Assembly (NCBI GenBank): GCA_016195385.1
Contig: JACPZS010000039.1
Coordinates: forward strand, 46,616 to 110,615
DNA length: 64,000 bases
Source: Verrucomicrobiota bacterium
GTDB lineage: Bacteria > Verrucomicrobiota > Verrucomicrobiia > Limisphaerales > JACPZS01
Reading direction: 5' to 3'
A program made the translations under genes and the position numbers. The notes under the pieces are model-generated. The model saw nothing but the letters and a program-made list of their open reading frames with translations. It did not search any database and was not told the DNA's origin. Positions 26,482 through 36,047 of this stretch are shown here, piece by piece; position 1 is the first letter of the stretch; each line of letters opens with the position of its first letter.

Positions 26482-28821
26482 ATGAATACTCAATTTGGAC
26501 AAAACGCGCGACGCGAAGCGCACCCGATTATCCCCGGCCAGGCCGATGAACTGACTTCCCCACCAACACGCAACCTAGCTAGGCCGGCGACGTTCGCGTC
26601 GTTCACCACGCGCAGTGCCTTCATCATTTTTCGGTTGACGCTTCTGTTGCTGCTTGGACGCGACGACCTTCACGCTGATGCCGTTCCGACGTCCGCCGAC
26701 GTGCCGGCTCCCGTTCCCGTCACGAACGCAACTTCCAATGTATGGCTGTCACCGTATTCGGATCGCGTGCTCGTGATTTACAATGCGGACCTTCCCGCGT
26801 CGTTTGGCGTGGCGGACTATTATGCAAGCCGGCGTGGCATTCCGCGAAATCACTTGCTTGGCATCCATCCGACTTCCATCGCCGGCTACGAAGATAACTA
26901 TCCTTACTCGGCGGCGCTGACGGAAATCGTCGCGCCGATCACGAACGCGCTGACACGGATCGGCCCGGAAAAGATTCTCTATTTTGTCTTCACCTACGGC
27001 ACGCCGTACTCGGTTTTCAACGACGTCTGGAAATACCCGCGCGCAGGTTCAATCAAGGGTGCCAGCCTCGATTCGTATCTTTCCGATCCCTATGACGAAG
27101 CCTTCTCAGGAACGAACATCGGCGCGGGACAGAACACCCGCTTCTACGCTAATCCGTACGCGCCGGGGACCAACGCCACGCCGCACGCCGTGCCCGGTGG
27201 CATTGATGGGCCGATCAACGCAATCGACACGGATCGAAATCCAGTCGTCGTCACGAATGTTGTCACTTACCCGCCATTTGAACCTTTGGCCGCCTTCCGC
27301 GCCCGCACCGGCAAAAGAGTCTATGCCGTTTTCCGACTCGATGGCTCCACGCCCGCCATCGCGCGGCAACAAGTTGACAAAGCCATTCAAGCCGAGCAGG
27401 CCGGCGGCCTTGATCGACTCGGCGGCACATTTTATTTCGATCGCAAGAGCACGGATAAACTTCTGCAAACGCCGCCGCCCAGCGATCCGTGGATTTACGA
27501 TCGCTACGTGGAATGGACCCTTTTCAGAACCACCCAAATGGCCATCGCCGCCGGGTTTCCGTGGCAGCAGGAAAGCACCTTTCGCCGCATTGGCGAGCCG
27601 GCTTCAGATATTCCGCAGGCCCCTCACGCCATTTTTTACGCCGGTACTTATGGTTGGTACAACACCGAAGACGTGAACTCCAATCCCCAGCCCGATCCGT
27701 GGACCTGGCTGCCCGGTGCCATCGGCATGGAATGGAAAAGCGAGGGGCTTTTTGGCGGGCCACGTGGCGACAACAATCCGCCGAATGGTTCCGATCTGGA
27801 TCCAGGTTGGGGGACGGGGGCCATCGCCGCCGGGATCACGGCGACCTTGGGCGGGATCGCCGAACCGTTGGATGAAGGCGTGCCCCGGCCGGATGCCATT
27901 CTCCGGAACCTGCTCGAAGGCGCGAACATCGGCGACGCTTTCTTCCGCGATGCTTGGTACCTCGGCTGGCAAATGCTCAACGTCGGCGATCCTCTTTACG
28001 TTCCATTCCCCGGCGGCCGCGCGCCGTTCAACACCGCCAGCCCGCCCGCGCCGCGCATTTTTTTCACGCCGCCAATGGCGGACACGAGCTTCACTCCGCC
28101 CGCCACGATTCGTCTGCAAGCCGTTGTGCCATCTTCGGCCAAAACGCCGTTGCAAGTTGAATTTTTTCTCGCCACCAACTCACTCGCCAAGCTGGCGTCC
28201 GAACCGTTCAGCGCGACGTTGACCAATCTCGACTTCCCGCCAGGAGTCTATTCGTTGACTGCAACCGCCACGTATGCGGATGGCACACATTCTACTTCCG
28301 AGCCGGTCAGCGTCAGTTTTTCCACAAACGGCACACCTGCGCAGATCGAATTGGCCGTGAGCGACCTGACGCCGCTGGTTTCCTCGCCGCTGACGATCAC
28401 CGTTTTGTCTCGAATCACGGACAACAACATTCAGCCCATCGACATTTTCGCGGGCACCAACCTGCTCGGCCGCGCCACCGAACCGCCGTTCTCCATCACG
28501 GTCAGCAATCTGCCCGCGGGCGATTTGCTGCTCTCCGCCAAGACTCAAGACCTCCAAGGCCGGCCGATTTTTTCGCCGTCTCTGACGCTGCAGGTGCTGC
28601 GCACGCGAATCATCGGCCAAAAATTCTTCAACCAGTCGCAATTTCGTCTCAGCTTGGAAAGTGTCGGTATCGGAACCACGAACGTCATTCAGGTTTCCAC
28701 CAATCTGGTTGATTGGATTTCCATTGGAACCAACACCGCTCCCGCGAACAAAGTCGAATTCATTGATCCCGACGCTCAGAATTTCGAGCAACGCTTCTAC
28801 CGCATCCTGTCCCCGCTTTGA
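26482..28821 (+). CDS. TIGR03790-family surface protein with Ig-like domains
   Basis: This 779-residue protein has an N-terminal region with a hydrophobic helix (SAFIIFRLTLLLLLG, about 46-60). A conserved module follows (SDRVLVIYNADLPASFGVAD, YYASRRGIPRNHLLGI, YFVFTYGTPY, YAVFRLDGSTPAIAR), the hallmark of the TIGR03790 family found in Planctomycetes, Verrucomicrobia and Myxobacteria. From about residue 535, two Ig-like beta-sandwich repeats (KTPLQVEFFLATNSLAKLAS, ISNLPAGDLLLSAK-like) and a C-terminal FYRILSPL tail follow. It is likely secreted or surface attached; biochemical function is unknown. Confidence 0.85.
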   Translation: MNTQFGQNARREAHPIIPGQADELTSPPTRNLARPATFASFTTRSAFIIFRLTLLLLLGRDDLHADAVPTSADVPAPVPVTNATSNVWLSPYSDRVLVIYNADLPASFGVADYYASRRGIPRNHLLGIHPTSIAGYEDNYPYSAALTEIVAPITNALTRIGPEKILYFVFTYGTPYSVFNDVWKYPRAGSIKGASLDSYLSDPYDEAFSGTNIGAGQNTRFYANPYAPGTNATPHAVPGGIDGPINAIDTDRNPVVVTNVVTYPPFEPLAAFRARTGKRVYAVFRLDGSTPAIARQQVDKAIQAEQAGGLDRLGGTFYFDRKSTDKLLQTPPPSDPWIYDRYVEWTLFRTTQMAIAAGFPWQQESTFRRIGEPASDIPQAPHAIFYAGTYGWYNTEDVNSNPQPDPWTWLPGAIGMEWKSEGLFGGPRGDNNPPNGSDLDPGWGTGAIAAGITATLGGIAEPLDEGVPRPDAILRNLLEGANIGDAFFRDAWYLGWQMLNVGDPLYVPFPGGRAPFNTASPPAPRIFFTPPMADTSFTPPATIRLQAVVPSSAKTPLQVEFFLATNSLAKLASEPFSATLTNLDFPPGVYSLTATATYADGTHSTSEPVSVSFSTNGTPAQIELAVSDLTPLVSSPLTITVLSRITDNNIQPIDIFAGTNLLGRATEPPFSITVSNLPAGDLLLSAKTQDLQGRPIFSPSLTLQVLRTRIIGQKFFNQSQFRLSLESVGIGTTNVIQVSTNLVDWISIGTNTAPANKVEFIDPDAQNFEQRFYRILSPL

Positions 28822-28920
28822 CAACCGCTCTCGTCGTCGCGAGTTGACGGGCAACGCCGCCGCGTCCGCAAAGCATTTGGCCGCTTGCCAAGGGGCGCGA
28901 CGGTTTGTTTAATCGCCGCC

Positions 28921-30270
28921 GTGTTACAACAGCAAACCCTGCGACAGCCCGCCGCCTTCGCGGGCATCGGCCTGCACAGCGGAAACCGGGTCAGCATGAA
29001 TTTCCTGCCTGCCGCGCCAAACACGGGGCTGCGTTTCCGCCGGGTTGATCTCGAGGGTAAACCGGAAATCGAGGCGCTCGCCGAAAACGTCGCCGACACC
29101 AATCGCTCGACGACACTTTCCAAGGGCAACGCGAAAATTCACACGGTCGAACATGTGCTCGCGACTTTCGCCGGCAGCGGCATCGACAACGCGATCATTG
29201 AACTCGATGCCAACGAGCCGCCCATCGCCGACGGCAGCTCGCGCGCTTACTGCCAGATGGTGGAACAGGCCGGCATCGTCCCGCAGTCCGAGTTGCGCGA
29301 GCCGTATCGCATCGACGAGCCGATCGAATTGGAATTCGGTGACACCATCATCTCCATTTTTCCACACGACAGTTTCAAACTGACCTGCACCAGCGCCGAC
29401 AAAGCTGGCCGTTACACCCAGTTTTTTTCACTGGAGGTGACACCCGACACATGGGTGCGCGAGCTGGCCCACGCGCGGACTTTCTGTTTTTTCGAGGAGC
29501 TTGAATACTTGATCAAAAATGGGTTGATCAAAGGCGGCAGCCTGGAAAATGCCGTCGTGATCCGCGATGACGCGGTGCTCACGAACGAGCCGTTGCGCTA
29601 CCCCGAGGAATTTGTGCGCCACAAGATGCTCGACATCGTCGGCGACCTCGCGCTCGTCGGGCGGCCGATTCTTGGCCACGTCGTCGCCGTCAAGCCGAGC
29701 CATTTCGCCAATTGCGAACTCGCCAAACGGATCACGGCGCAGATTCGCAAACCGCTGCTGGCCGCGCAGGCCTTTGCTCCGCCGCCGAAACCGGTTTCGG
29801 GCACTGCCGCGCCGAGCGACGCGCCGGTAATTCAGGACGGCGCGGTGTTGGACATCAATCAAGTGATGAAGATCCTGCCGCATCGTTATCCGTTCCTGAT
29901 GGTGGATCGCGTGACGAAGATTGAAGGCAATCGCATCACGGCTCTCAAAAACGTCAGCGTGAACGAGCCTTTTTTTGTTGGTCATTTTCCCACGCATCCG
30001 ATCATGCCCGGCGTGCTCCAGCTCGAAGCGATTGCGCAAGTCGCCGGCATCCTCACCCTCAAACAGGCGGAGAACCTCGGCAAGCTGGCTTACTTCATGT
30101 CCGCCGAGAGTGTGAAGTGGCGCAAGCCGGTGCGGCCAGGCGACACGCTCATCATCGACGTCGAGTTGACGAAGAGCCGCGGAAAAATCGGCAAAGCTCG
30201 CGGCGTCTGTTCAGTCAACGGCGAAACGGTGAGCGAAGCGGACGTCACCTTCATGCTCGTGGATGCCTGA
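28921..30270 (+). CDS. lpxC/fabZ: Bifunctional LpxC-FabZ (lipid A deacetylase / hydroxyacyl-ACP dehydratase)
   Basis: From GTG 28921 (VLQQQTLRQPAAFAGIGLHS) it is 449 residues; an in-frame TTG 12 codons upstream is less likely. Residues 1-280 are LpxC: zinc-site HTVEHVLATF and catalytic EEFVRHKMLDIVGDLALVGR. Residues about 305-449 are FabZ: MKILPHRYPFLMVDRV, GHFPTHPIMPGVLQLEAIAQ. LpxC removes acetate from UDP-3-O-acyl-GlcNAc, the committed step of lipid A synthesis. FabZ dehydrates hydroxyacyl-ACP. The fusion is typical of Bacteroidetes, Chlamydiae and Verrucomicrobia groups and couples lipid A and fatty acid flux. lpxA follows 18 bp later. Confidence 0.95.
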   Translation: MLQQQTLRQPAAFAGIGLHSGNRVSMNFLPAAPNTGLRFRRVDLEGKPEIEALAENVADTNRSTTLSKGNAKIHTVEHVLATFAGSGIDNAIIELDANEPPIADGSSRAYCQMVEQAGIVPQSELREPYRIDEPIELEFGDTIISIFPHDSFKLTCTSADKAGRYTQFFSLEVTPDTWVRELAHARTFCFFEELEYLIKNGLIKGGSLENAVVIRDDAVLTNEPLRYPEEFVRHKMLDIVGDLALVGRPILGHVVAVKPSHFANCELAKRITAQIRKPLLAAQAFAPPPKPVSGTAAPSDAPVIQDGAVLDINQVMKILPHRYPFLMVDRVTKIEGNRITALKNVSVNEPFFVGHFPTHPIMPGVLQLEAIAQVAGILTLKQAENLGKLAYFMSAESVKWRKPVRPGDTLIIDVELTKSRGKIGKARGVCSVNGETVSEADVTFMLVDA

Positions 30271-30288
30271 GCACTTGGACTGCACGAC

Positions 30289-31056
30289 ATGATTCATCCC
30301 ACCGCCGTCATTGATCCCGGTGCGCAAATCGGCGCTGACTGTTTCGTCGGTCCGTATTGTGTCCTCGGGAAACACGTCGTGCTGGGCAGTGGTTGCCGCC
30401 TTCATTCGCACGTTGTCATCGACGGCCACACGAGACTCGGGCAACGGAATGAAATTTTTCCATTCGCCAGCATCGGACTCAAGACGCAGGACTTGAAGTG
30501 GCATGGCGGCGTGACGTGGACCGAAATCGGCGACGAAAATACGTTCCGCGAGTATGTCACGATCCACAGTGCCACCGGCGACGGCGAAGTCACTACCGTC
30601 GGCTCGCACAATCACATCCTTGCCTACTGCCATCTCGCGCACAACGTCACGCTGGGCAATCACATCATCATGTCGAATGTCGCGACGCTCGCCGGCCATG
30701 TCAGAGTCGAGGATCGCGCGGTGATCGGCGGACTGGCGGCGGTGCATCAATTCTGTCGCGTCGGAAAAATGGCGCTCATCGGCGGCTGCTCGAAAGTAGT
30801 GCAAGACGTGCCGCCATTCATGCTGGCCGACGGCAACCCCGTCGAGACGCGCACGATCAACAGAGTCGGTTTGGAGCGAAACGGCGTTTCCGAGAAAGCT
30901 CAAACGGCGCTCAAGCAGGCTTACAAAATTCTTTTCCGCGAAGGCCTGACGATTCCCAACGCGCTCACAAAAATCGAAGCCGAATTGCCTCCGCTCGACG
31001 AGGTGCAACACTTGGTGAAATTTGTCCGACAAAGCGAACGCGGCATCAGCAAATGA
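30289..31056 (+). CDS. lpxA: UDP-N-acetylglucosamine O-acyltransferase LpxA
   Basis: This 255-residue protein has left-handed beta-helix hexapeptides from the start (MIHPTAVIDPGAQIGADCFV). The catalytic-His region is NHILAYCHLAHNVTLGNH, followed by GGLAAVHQFCRVGKMALIGG. The C-terminal helical domain begins at VGLERNGVSEKAQTALKQAY. It transfers 3-hydroxyacyl from ACP to UDP-GlcNAc, the first step of lipid A synthesis. The distance to lpxC/fabZ (18 bp) indicates one transcript. Confidence 0.96.
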   Translation: MIHPTAVIDPGAQIGADCFVGPYCVLGKHVVLGSGCRLHSHVVIDGHTRLGQRNEIFPFASIGLKTQDLKWHGGVTWTEIGDENTFREYVTIHSATGDGEVTTVGSHNHILAYCHLAHNVTLGNHIIMSNVATLAGHVRVEDRAVIGGLAAVHQFCRVGKMALIGGCSKVVQDVPPFMLADGNPVETRTINRVGLERNGVSEKAQTALKQAYKILFREGLTIPNALTKIEAELPPLDEVQHLVKFVRQSERGISK

Positions 31057-31145
31057 AACCAGCATCGCATCGGCTTTGAACAAAACGTCGGGCGACTGTG
31101 GTCCAGCGCCCAATTCTCAATCTGCAAACTCAATTTTTGTTCCCT

Positions 31146-32318
31146 ATGAAACCACTTCACCATCTTCGCGCCGGGGTCATCGGCACCGGATTCATTGGAC
31201 CCGTTCATATCGAAGCTCTGAAACGCCTCGGCGTGCAGGTCACGGCCATTTGCGGCTCGACCAAGAATGCCAAGGCCACCGCCGAGCTGTGGGGCATCCC
31301 GGAGGTTTACGGCGACTACGATTATCGCGCGATGTTGCGCTCGCCGAATGTCGATGTCGTTCACATCACGTCGCCGAATCGGGTTCACGTCGAGCAATCC
31401 ATCGCGGCGCTGCGGGCGGGCAAGCATGCCATCTGTGAAAAGCCATTGAGCATGGCGAGCGCAGAAGCGGCCAAGGTCGTCGTGGAGGTGAAAAAGAAAT
31501 CCTCGCCCGTCTTCGCTGTGAATTACATGTGCCGCTTCTTCCCGGCGGTGCTCCAGGCGCGCGCCATGGTCGAGCGCGGCGAACTCGGCGAGATCATTCA
31601 CGTCCAGGGCCACTTCTTCCAGGACTGGCTCCTGCACGCCACCGACTACAACTGGCGCCTGCTCGCCAGCGAGGGCGGCGAGCTCCGCGCCGTCGGCGAC
31701 ATCGGCACGCACTGGATTGACGCCGTGTCGTTCATCCTCGGCGCGCGCGCGCAGTCCGTCTTCGCGCACATCGAGACCTTTCACAAGACGCGCTACCGGC
31801 CCAAGGGCGAGGTGCAAACCTTCGCCAAGGTCGATCCGAAGACAATGGTTCCCTACAAGTGCGACACCGAGGATTTCGGCAGCGTGCTGCTCAAGTTCGC
31901 CAAGGCCAAGCACGGCTACGCCAACGCCGTCCATGCCAACGCCACCATCTCGCAAGTCGCCGCCGGTTGGAAATGCAGTCTCGCCCTCGGCATCTACGGC
32001 ACGAAGGGCAGCCTGCGCTGGGATCTTCAGCAGCCCAACGAAATGATTCTCGGCCGCCGCGACGAGCCGAACAAGCTTCTCCAGCGCGCCACGCCCGGCT
32101 TCGACGTGGACATCGCGGGCTTCACCGATTATCCCGGCGGCCACCCCGAGGGTTTCGCCGACGCGCACAAGATGCATTACCGCGCCGTCTATGAGCACAT
32201 CGCCAGCGGACGCAAGACCCCGCTGCTCTTCGCCACGGCGGAAGACGGGCATCACGAGGTGAAACTGTGCGAGGCGATTTTGCAGAGCAGCCGGAGCAAG
32301 GAGTGGGTGAAGGTGTGA
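31146..32318 (+). CDS. Gfo/Idh/MocA-family oxidoreductase
   Basis: Starting at 31146 (MKPLHHLRAGVIGTGFIGPV) it is 390 residues. It has an N-terminal Rossmann fold (GVIGTGFIG) with the family motif ICEKPLSM. The C-terminal alpha/beta domain holds the GDIGTHWID region, typical for the substrate-side His. It probably oxidises a sugar, inositol or sugar acid with NAD(P). It lies 90 bp after lpxA. A role like GnnA in lipid A is possible, but the length and the absence of a GnnB transaminase do not favour it. Confidence 0.9.
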   Translation: MKPLHHLRAGVIGTGFIGPVHIEALKRLGVQVTAICGSTKNAKATAELWGIPEVYGDYDYRAMLRSPNVDVVHITSPNRVHVEQSIAALRAGKHAICEKPLSMASAEAAKVVVEVKKKSSPVFAVNYMCRFFPAVLQARAMVERGELGEIIHVQGHFFQDWLLHATDYNWRLLASEGGELRAVGDIGTHWIDAVSFILGARAQSVFAHIETFHKTRYRPKGEVQTFAKVDPKTMVPYKCDTEDFGSVLLKFAKAKHGYANAVHANATISQVAAGWKCSLALGIYGTKGSLRWDLQQPNEMILGRRDEPNKLLQRATPGFDVDIAGFTDYPGGHPEGFADAHKMHYRAVYEHIASGRKTPLLFATAEDGHHEVKLCEAILQSSRSKEWVKV

Positions 32319-32354
32319 GTGCCGGACTGGAGTGTTCTGCGTTGGGGAAGAATT

Positions 32355-33866
32355 CTACGGCAAAGTTTTTTTCGCGCCAGGCGGCGAATACTCACTGGCC
32401 CCAGCCTCTGCCGTCGGGGTGTTGATGGGGATGGCGACGCCCGCCGCGAGCATGACTTTGTGGAGCGCGACGATGGTTTCGGCGGAAGGCTTGAAGTTTC
32501 CTGGACGGTACCCTTCAGCGATCAATAATGGCGTCCAGCCATATTTGTTCTTCCTGTTCCAGATCTCGATCTTCGCGCCGTGGTCGGCGAGAAGCTGGAT
32601 CACTTTCGGCATATTCTTGTAGGCCGCGCCGTGCATGGCGGTTTCGCCGTTGGCATCGACCGCGTTTACGTCCGCGCCTAGTTTCAGGAGCAGTTGCACG
32701 GCCTCGATCACTTCCGGCTCGGTGCCGGCGGTTTCGTCCGCGGCATCCGATCCAATGCCGGTTCCGCAGGCGACCATGAGCGGCGTCGAGTTGTCGTTGT
32801 TCGCGAGTCTTGGATCGGCGCCCAGTTCGAGCAACACCCGCATGAAGGCAACGTCGTCCGTAAAGGAGGCGAGCAGGAACGGCGTCGCGCCGGCCCTGCT
32901 GAATTTTGCCGGTGCGGACTTGCCGTTCTTCAGCCGCAAATTCACGTCCGCGCCGTGCTCCACCAATTTTTTTGCGAACTGAAGGCTGGTCAGATTTCCT
33001 GAGCCAATCGGCGGCGGGTCGCCATCATCACCATCGCCGCGCGGCGGCTTGCGCACCCAACTCAGCGCGTGCAGTGCGGTGAATCCAGAACGCTGATCAT
33101 TCGGATCAGCCCCGGCATCAAGCAAAGCCACGGCGAGATCAAAGTGGCCATTCTCGACCGCCAGTATCAGCGGGCTGGTTCCCGCCCTCGCGCCTTTGCG
33201 CATGTCTTTGTGCGGTTGCAACGTGTCGTTCACGTCCGCTCCGGCTTTGAGCAAGGCGCGCACAACGTCCGTCCGCCCTTCGCGCACGGCGAAGAACAGC
33301 GCGGTGAAAGTGGAGTCCGGGAGTGCAATGCGAAAATCCGCGCCGGCCTTGAGCAGCAACTCGACGACGGCGGTGTGGCCCTCCGCCGCCGCCCACATCA
33401 GGGCGGTCTGTCCGCGTCGTTCCTTCGCATCCACCTTCGCACCGCGCGCGAGCAACGCGCGCACCGGGCCGGCTTTGCCAGTGCGCGCGGCGGTCATGAG
33501 AACCGTTTCGCCGCCGCGCAACGTCGTGTTTGCATCCGCGCCGGCGGCGAGGAGCAGTTCCACCAACTCGGTGTTGCCATTGCCACAGGCAAGAGAAAGC
33601 GGCGTCACGCCGTAGCGATTCGTGGCGATGACGTTCGCGCCGGATTTCAGCAGCAGCTTCGCCGTTTCGAGATCGTCGCGATGCGCCGCCCAATGGAGCG
33701 CCGTCATGCCGTCCGCCTGCGCTGCATTCACATCGGCGTGCTGTTTGAGCAGCGTGCGAAGGGTGGCGCGGTCGGATTTCTCGGCGGCGTCGGCGAGCGA
33801 TGCTGCGAGGCTTCGTGTCCCCGAAGCCAACAGCACAGCCATTACGATTGCCCGTAGCAGTCTCAT
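32355..33866 (-). CDS. Secreted ankyrin-repeat protein
   Basis: The ATG at 33866 gives a signal peptide (MRLLRAIVMAVLLASGTRSL, then AAS) and 503 residues. About a dozen ankyrin repeats run from residue 25 to the end: DGMTALHWAAHRDDLETAKL, YGVTPLSLACGNGNTELVEL and GQTALMWAAAEGHTAVVELL. One irregular insertion (WVRKPPRGDGDDGDPPPIG) breaks the array. It is probably a periplasmic or outer-envelope protein-binding scaffold. Its partner is unknown. Confidence 0.92.
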   Translation of the reverse strand: MRLLRAIVMAVLLASGTRSLAASLADAAEKSDRATLRTLLKQHADVNAAQADGMTALHWAAHRDDLETAKLLLKSGANVIATNRYGVTPLSLACGNGNTELVELLLAAGADANTTLRGGETVLMTAARTGKAGPVRALLARGAKVDAKERRGQTALMWAAAEGHTAVVELLLKAGADFRIALPDSTFTALFFAVREGRTDVVRALLKAGADVNDTLQPHKDMRKGARAGTSPLILAVENGHFDLAVALLDAGADPNDQRSGFTALHALSWVRKPPRGDGDDGDPPPIGSGNLTSLQFAKKLVEHGADVNLRLKNGKSAPAKFSRAGATPFLLASFTDDVAFMRVLLELGADPRLANNDNSTPLMVACGTGIGSDAADETAGTEPEVIEAVQLLLKLGADVNAVDANGETAMHGAAYKNMPKVIQLLADHGAKIEIWNRKNKYGWTPLLIAEGYRPGNFKPSAETIVALHKVMLAAGVAIPINTPTAEAGASEYSPPGAKKTLP

Positions 33867-33965
33867 CCGTTGAAATCCAGCACGAGAACTTTGGCGTGTT
33901 CGTCGCGCTTTGGAAAGCGAGGACTTGGTGGGGGTTGGCGCATCGCGTGCGTCCGCGGACATGCG

Positions 33966-34310
33966 CTATAAGAAGAACAGTTGGCTCCGGGTCTCGTCGG
34001 CCGAGTGGCTTTGCAAGAAGGCCAGGGTTTCCCGCAACAATCGCCCGACAGGTTTTTGGGCCGAAACGATGACGCCAAAATGCCCGCGACCCGCCCGCAG
34101 GAACTGCCCGTGCAACACGACAAACTCGCCGACGTTGAACGTCAGGAAGCAGCGGCCCTGCTGCACGGCGAACGCAAGTTGCGACAAGTCATCCAGGCCG
34201 CGCCGTTCCGCTTCCCTCACATGCACCGCGTCGTATCCCCTGCCGCGCAAAGCGCCAGCCAGGGCCAGGTGGGTGTCCTCGTCGATGAGCAGCTTGATGT
34301 CGGCGGGCAT
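33966..34310 (-). CDS. DUF5615 PIN-like toxin
   Basis: This 114-residue protein opens with MPADIKLLIDEDTHLALAGA, with the acidic D-x-D at the start of a PIN-like fold. It continues RGRGYDAVHVREAERRGLDD, then FLTFNVGEFVVLHGQ (normally TxDxDF; here the acidic positions are reduced to NVGEF) and ends with helices. DUF5615 proteins are predicted RNases paired with DUF433. The start codon shares one base with the stop of the DUF433 gene upstream, indicating coupling. Loss of the central Asp could weaken activity. Confidence 0.85.
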   Translation of the reverse strand: MPADIKLLIDEDTHLALAGALRGRGYDAVHVREAERRGLDDLSQLAFAVQQGRCFLTFNVGEFVVLHGQFLRAGRGHFGVIVSAQKPVGRLLRETLAFLQSHSADETRSQLFFL

Positions 34311-34600
34311 CAGGCGAGTTGCTTGGCGAACTGCCCGGCCTGCTGTTTCCAGTGAGACACGTCACGGGCGCGTGCGATCTCGCGGTCGATCGCCTTCTGA
34401 TGGTCGAAGTAGTAGGCCAGCGCGGCGTGGACCTGCCCCAGGGTCAGGTGCGGCAGCGTTTGAAGAATCTCATCGGGATTCATGCCCATCTGGTAGTAAC
34501 CCGCCACGGCCCGAACGGAAGTGCGCGTGCCGGTGACGATCGGGATGCCTCCGAGAATCTTCGAGGCGCGGCTGATGTGGGGATAAGTTTTCGCTTTCAT
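34310..34600 (-). CDS. DUF433 antitoxin
   Basis: This 96-residue DUF433 protein has HISRASKILGGIPIVTGTRT and VRAVAGYYQMGMNPDEILQT, then LPHLTLGQVHAALAYYFDH. This small helix-turn-helix module serves as an antitoxin for DUF5615 toxins. Its TGA and the toxin ATG overlap as TGATG. It is expected to bind its own promoter; the upstream 34601-34669 stretch shows no clear operator. Confidence 0.88.
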   Translation of the reverse strand: MKAKTYPHISRASKILGGIPIVTGTRTSVRAVAGYYQMGMNPDEILQTLPHLTLGQVHAALAYYFDHQKAIDREIARARDVSHWKQQAGQFAKQLA

Positions 34601-34669
34601 GGCTGAAAAATCTGGCGGCTCTCATGCCTCGGCAAAGAATACGCCATTCTGGTTGATTGGTGAAGATAA

Positions 34670-36016
34670 TCAAACCGCCAGCGGCTCAAACAACTCATCC
34701 ACCTTGCCGGTGCTGTCGGCGAACTTGTCGAGATGGACGCCGGCTTTGTCGAGCAGCGTCAGGTGGAGATTGGCCAGCGGGGTCGGCTTGGCATACTGGA
34801 TGTGCCGCCCGCCTTTCATTCCGCCCGCCGCGCCACCGGCGACGAGGATTGGCAGATTCGAGTGGTCATGCACGTTGGGATTGCCGATGCCGCTGCCGTA
34901 GAGGCAGAGCGAATGATCGAGCAGCGTGCCGTTGCCTTCCTTGGTCGCCTTCAATTTCCCGAGGAACTCGGCGAAGAGCGAGACGTGGAACTGATTGATC
35001 TTCGACATGCGCGCGATCTTGGCCGGGTCGTTGCCGTGGTGCGACAGCGGATGATGCGGATCGGGCACGCCGATCTCCGGGTAGGTGCGGTTGCTGGTCT
35101 CGCGCGCGAGCTGGAACGTGATGACGCGCGTCACGTCGCCCTGCCACGCCAGCACCTGCAAGTCGAACATCAGGCGCGCGTGGTCGGCATACGCGGCGGG
35201 CACGCCCACCGGCCGGTCGAGGTCAGGCAGCGGATTGTTCGCGACGTCAGCCTCGGCTTTTTGAATGCGCCGCTCCACTTCGCGCACAGTGTCGAGATAC
35301 TGCCCGATGCGGTCGCGGTCGCCGGGGCCAAGCTCGCGCTTGAGCCGCGAGAGGTCGTCGGTGAACGAGTCGAGCAGGCTCGCGCGCTTGCGCAACGCGG
35401 CCCGCCGTTCCGCCGCACTGCCGCCTTCACCGAACAAACTTTCAAACACGATGCGCGGATGCGCTTCGGCCGGGAGCGGCGTCGTGGGCGACGACCAGGA
35501 AAGATTGTTGTGATAGACGCAAGCGTAGCCGTTGTCGCATTGGCCCACCAATTGGAGCAGGTCCATCGACAGTTCGAGCGACGGCAACTGCGTCTGCTGG
35601 CCGATCTGCTGCGCGGCAATCTGATCGACCGTCGTGCCGAGGTAGTAGTCCGTGCTTTCGGTCAGCTTCGCCTTGGCGGCGCTCAGGAAGGCGGAGTTCG
35701 ACGTGGCATGGCTGCCGGGATACGCGTTCTGCAACTCCAGATTCGAGATCACCGTGACGTGTTCCTTGACCGGCGCGAGCGAACTGAGGATGGGCGAAAG
35801 CTCGCCGAGCTTCGTCCCGCCTGGCGGCGTCCACCGGCTTTGGTCGCAGCCCATCGGCATGAAGACGAACCCGAGCCGGCGCACCGGATTGGCGGCGGTC
35901 TTCGCCAGCGGCGTCGCGGCGGGAACCATCGCCTCGAGCAGCGGCAACGCCATCGTGGCTCCCATGCCGCGCAGAAACGTCCGCCGCGGCATGAACTTTT
36001 TCGTGATGAAACTCAT
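34670..36016 (-). CDS. DUF1552 Tat-exported protein
   Basis: The start at 36016 (MSFITKKFMPRRTFLRGMGA) is preceded by a good GAGGAA ribosome site that lies in the direct repeat 36019-36042. It has 448 residues and a Tat leader. The DUF1552 features RLGFVFMPMGCDQSRW, PGSHATSNSAFLSA and LLDHSLCLYGSGIGNPNVHD are present. DUF1552 genes normally follow a DUF1592/DUF1588 cytochrome gene, often overlapping. Here that partner is 3.3 kb upstream, beyond dprA and recQ. Together they are predicted to act in periplasmic oxidation of polymers or sugars. Confidence 0.92.
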   Translation of the reverse strand: MSFITKKFMPRRTFLRGMGATMALPLLEAMVPAATPLAKTAANPVRRLGFVFMPMGCDQSRWTPPGGTKLGELSPILSSLAPVKEHVTVISNLELQNAYPGSHATSNSAFLSAAKAKLTESTDYYLGTTVDQIAAQQIGQQTQLPSLELSMDLLQLVGQCDNGYACVYHNNLSWSSPTTPLPAEAHPRIVFESLFGEGGSAAERRAALRKRASLLDSFTDDLSRLKRELGPGDRDRIGQYLDTVREVERRIQKAEADVANNPLPDLDRPVGVPAAYADHARLMFDLQVLAWQGDVTRVITFQLARETSNRTYPEIGVPDPHHPLSHHGNDPAKIARMSKINQFHVSLFAEFLGKLKATKEGNGTLLDHSLCLYGSGIGNPNVHDHSNLPILVAGGAAGGMKGGRHIQYAKPTPLANLHLTLLDKAGVHLDKFADSTGKVDELFEPLAV

Positions 36017-36018
36017 AA

Positions 36019-36042
36019 TGTTTTCCTCATGGTGAACGGCAC
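36019..36042. repeat. Left direct repeat bounding the recQ-dprA cassette
   Basis: 23 of 24 bases match 39360-39383. The identical core is TCCTCATGGTGAACGGCAC on the plus strand. On the minus strand it reads GTGCCGTTCACCATGAGGAA, which in the right copy encodes the VPFTMRK end of the DUF1592 protein. In this copy it supplies the ribosome site of DUF1552. It looks like a remnant of the original DUF1592 3' end. Confidence 0.85.
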
Positions 36043-36047
36043 CAATT

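Noticed and set aside
31146..32318. GnnA (UDP-GlcNAc 3-dehydrogenase) for lipid A
   Set aside because: Position after lpxA is suggestive, but the protein is longer than GnnA, and no GnnB-type transaminase is present.
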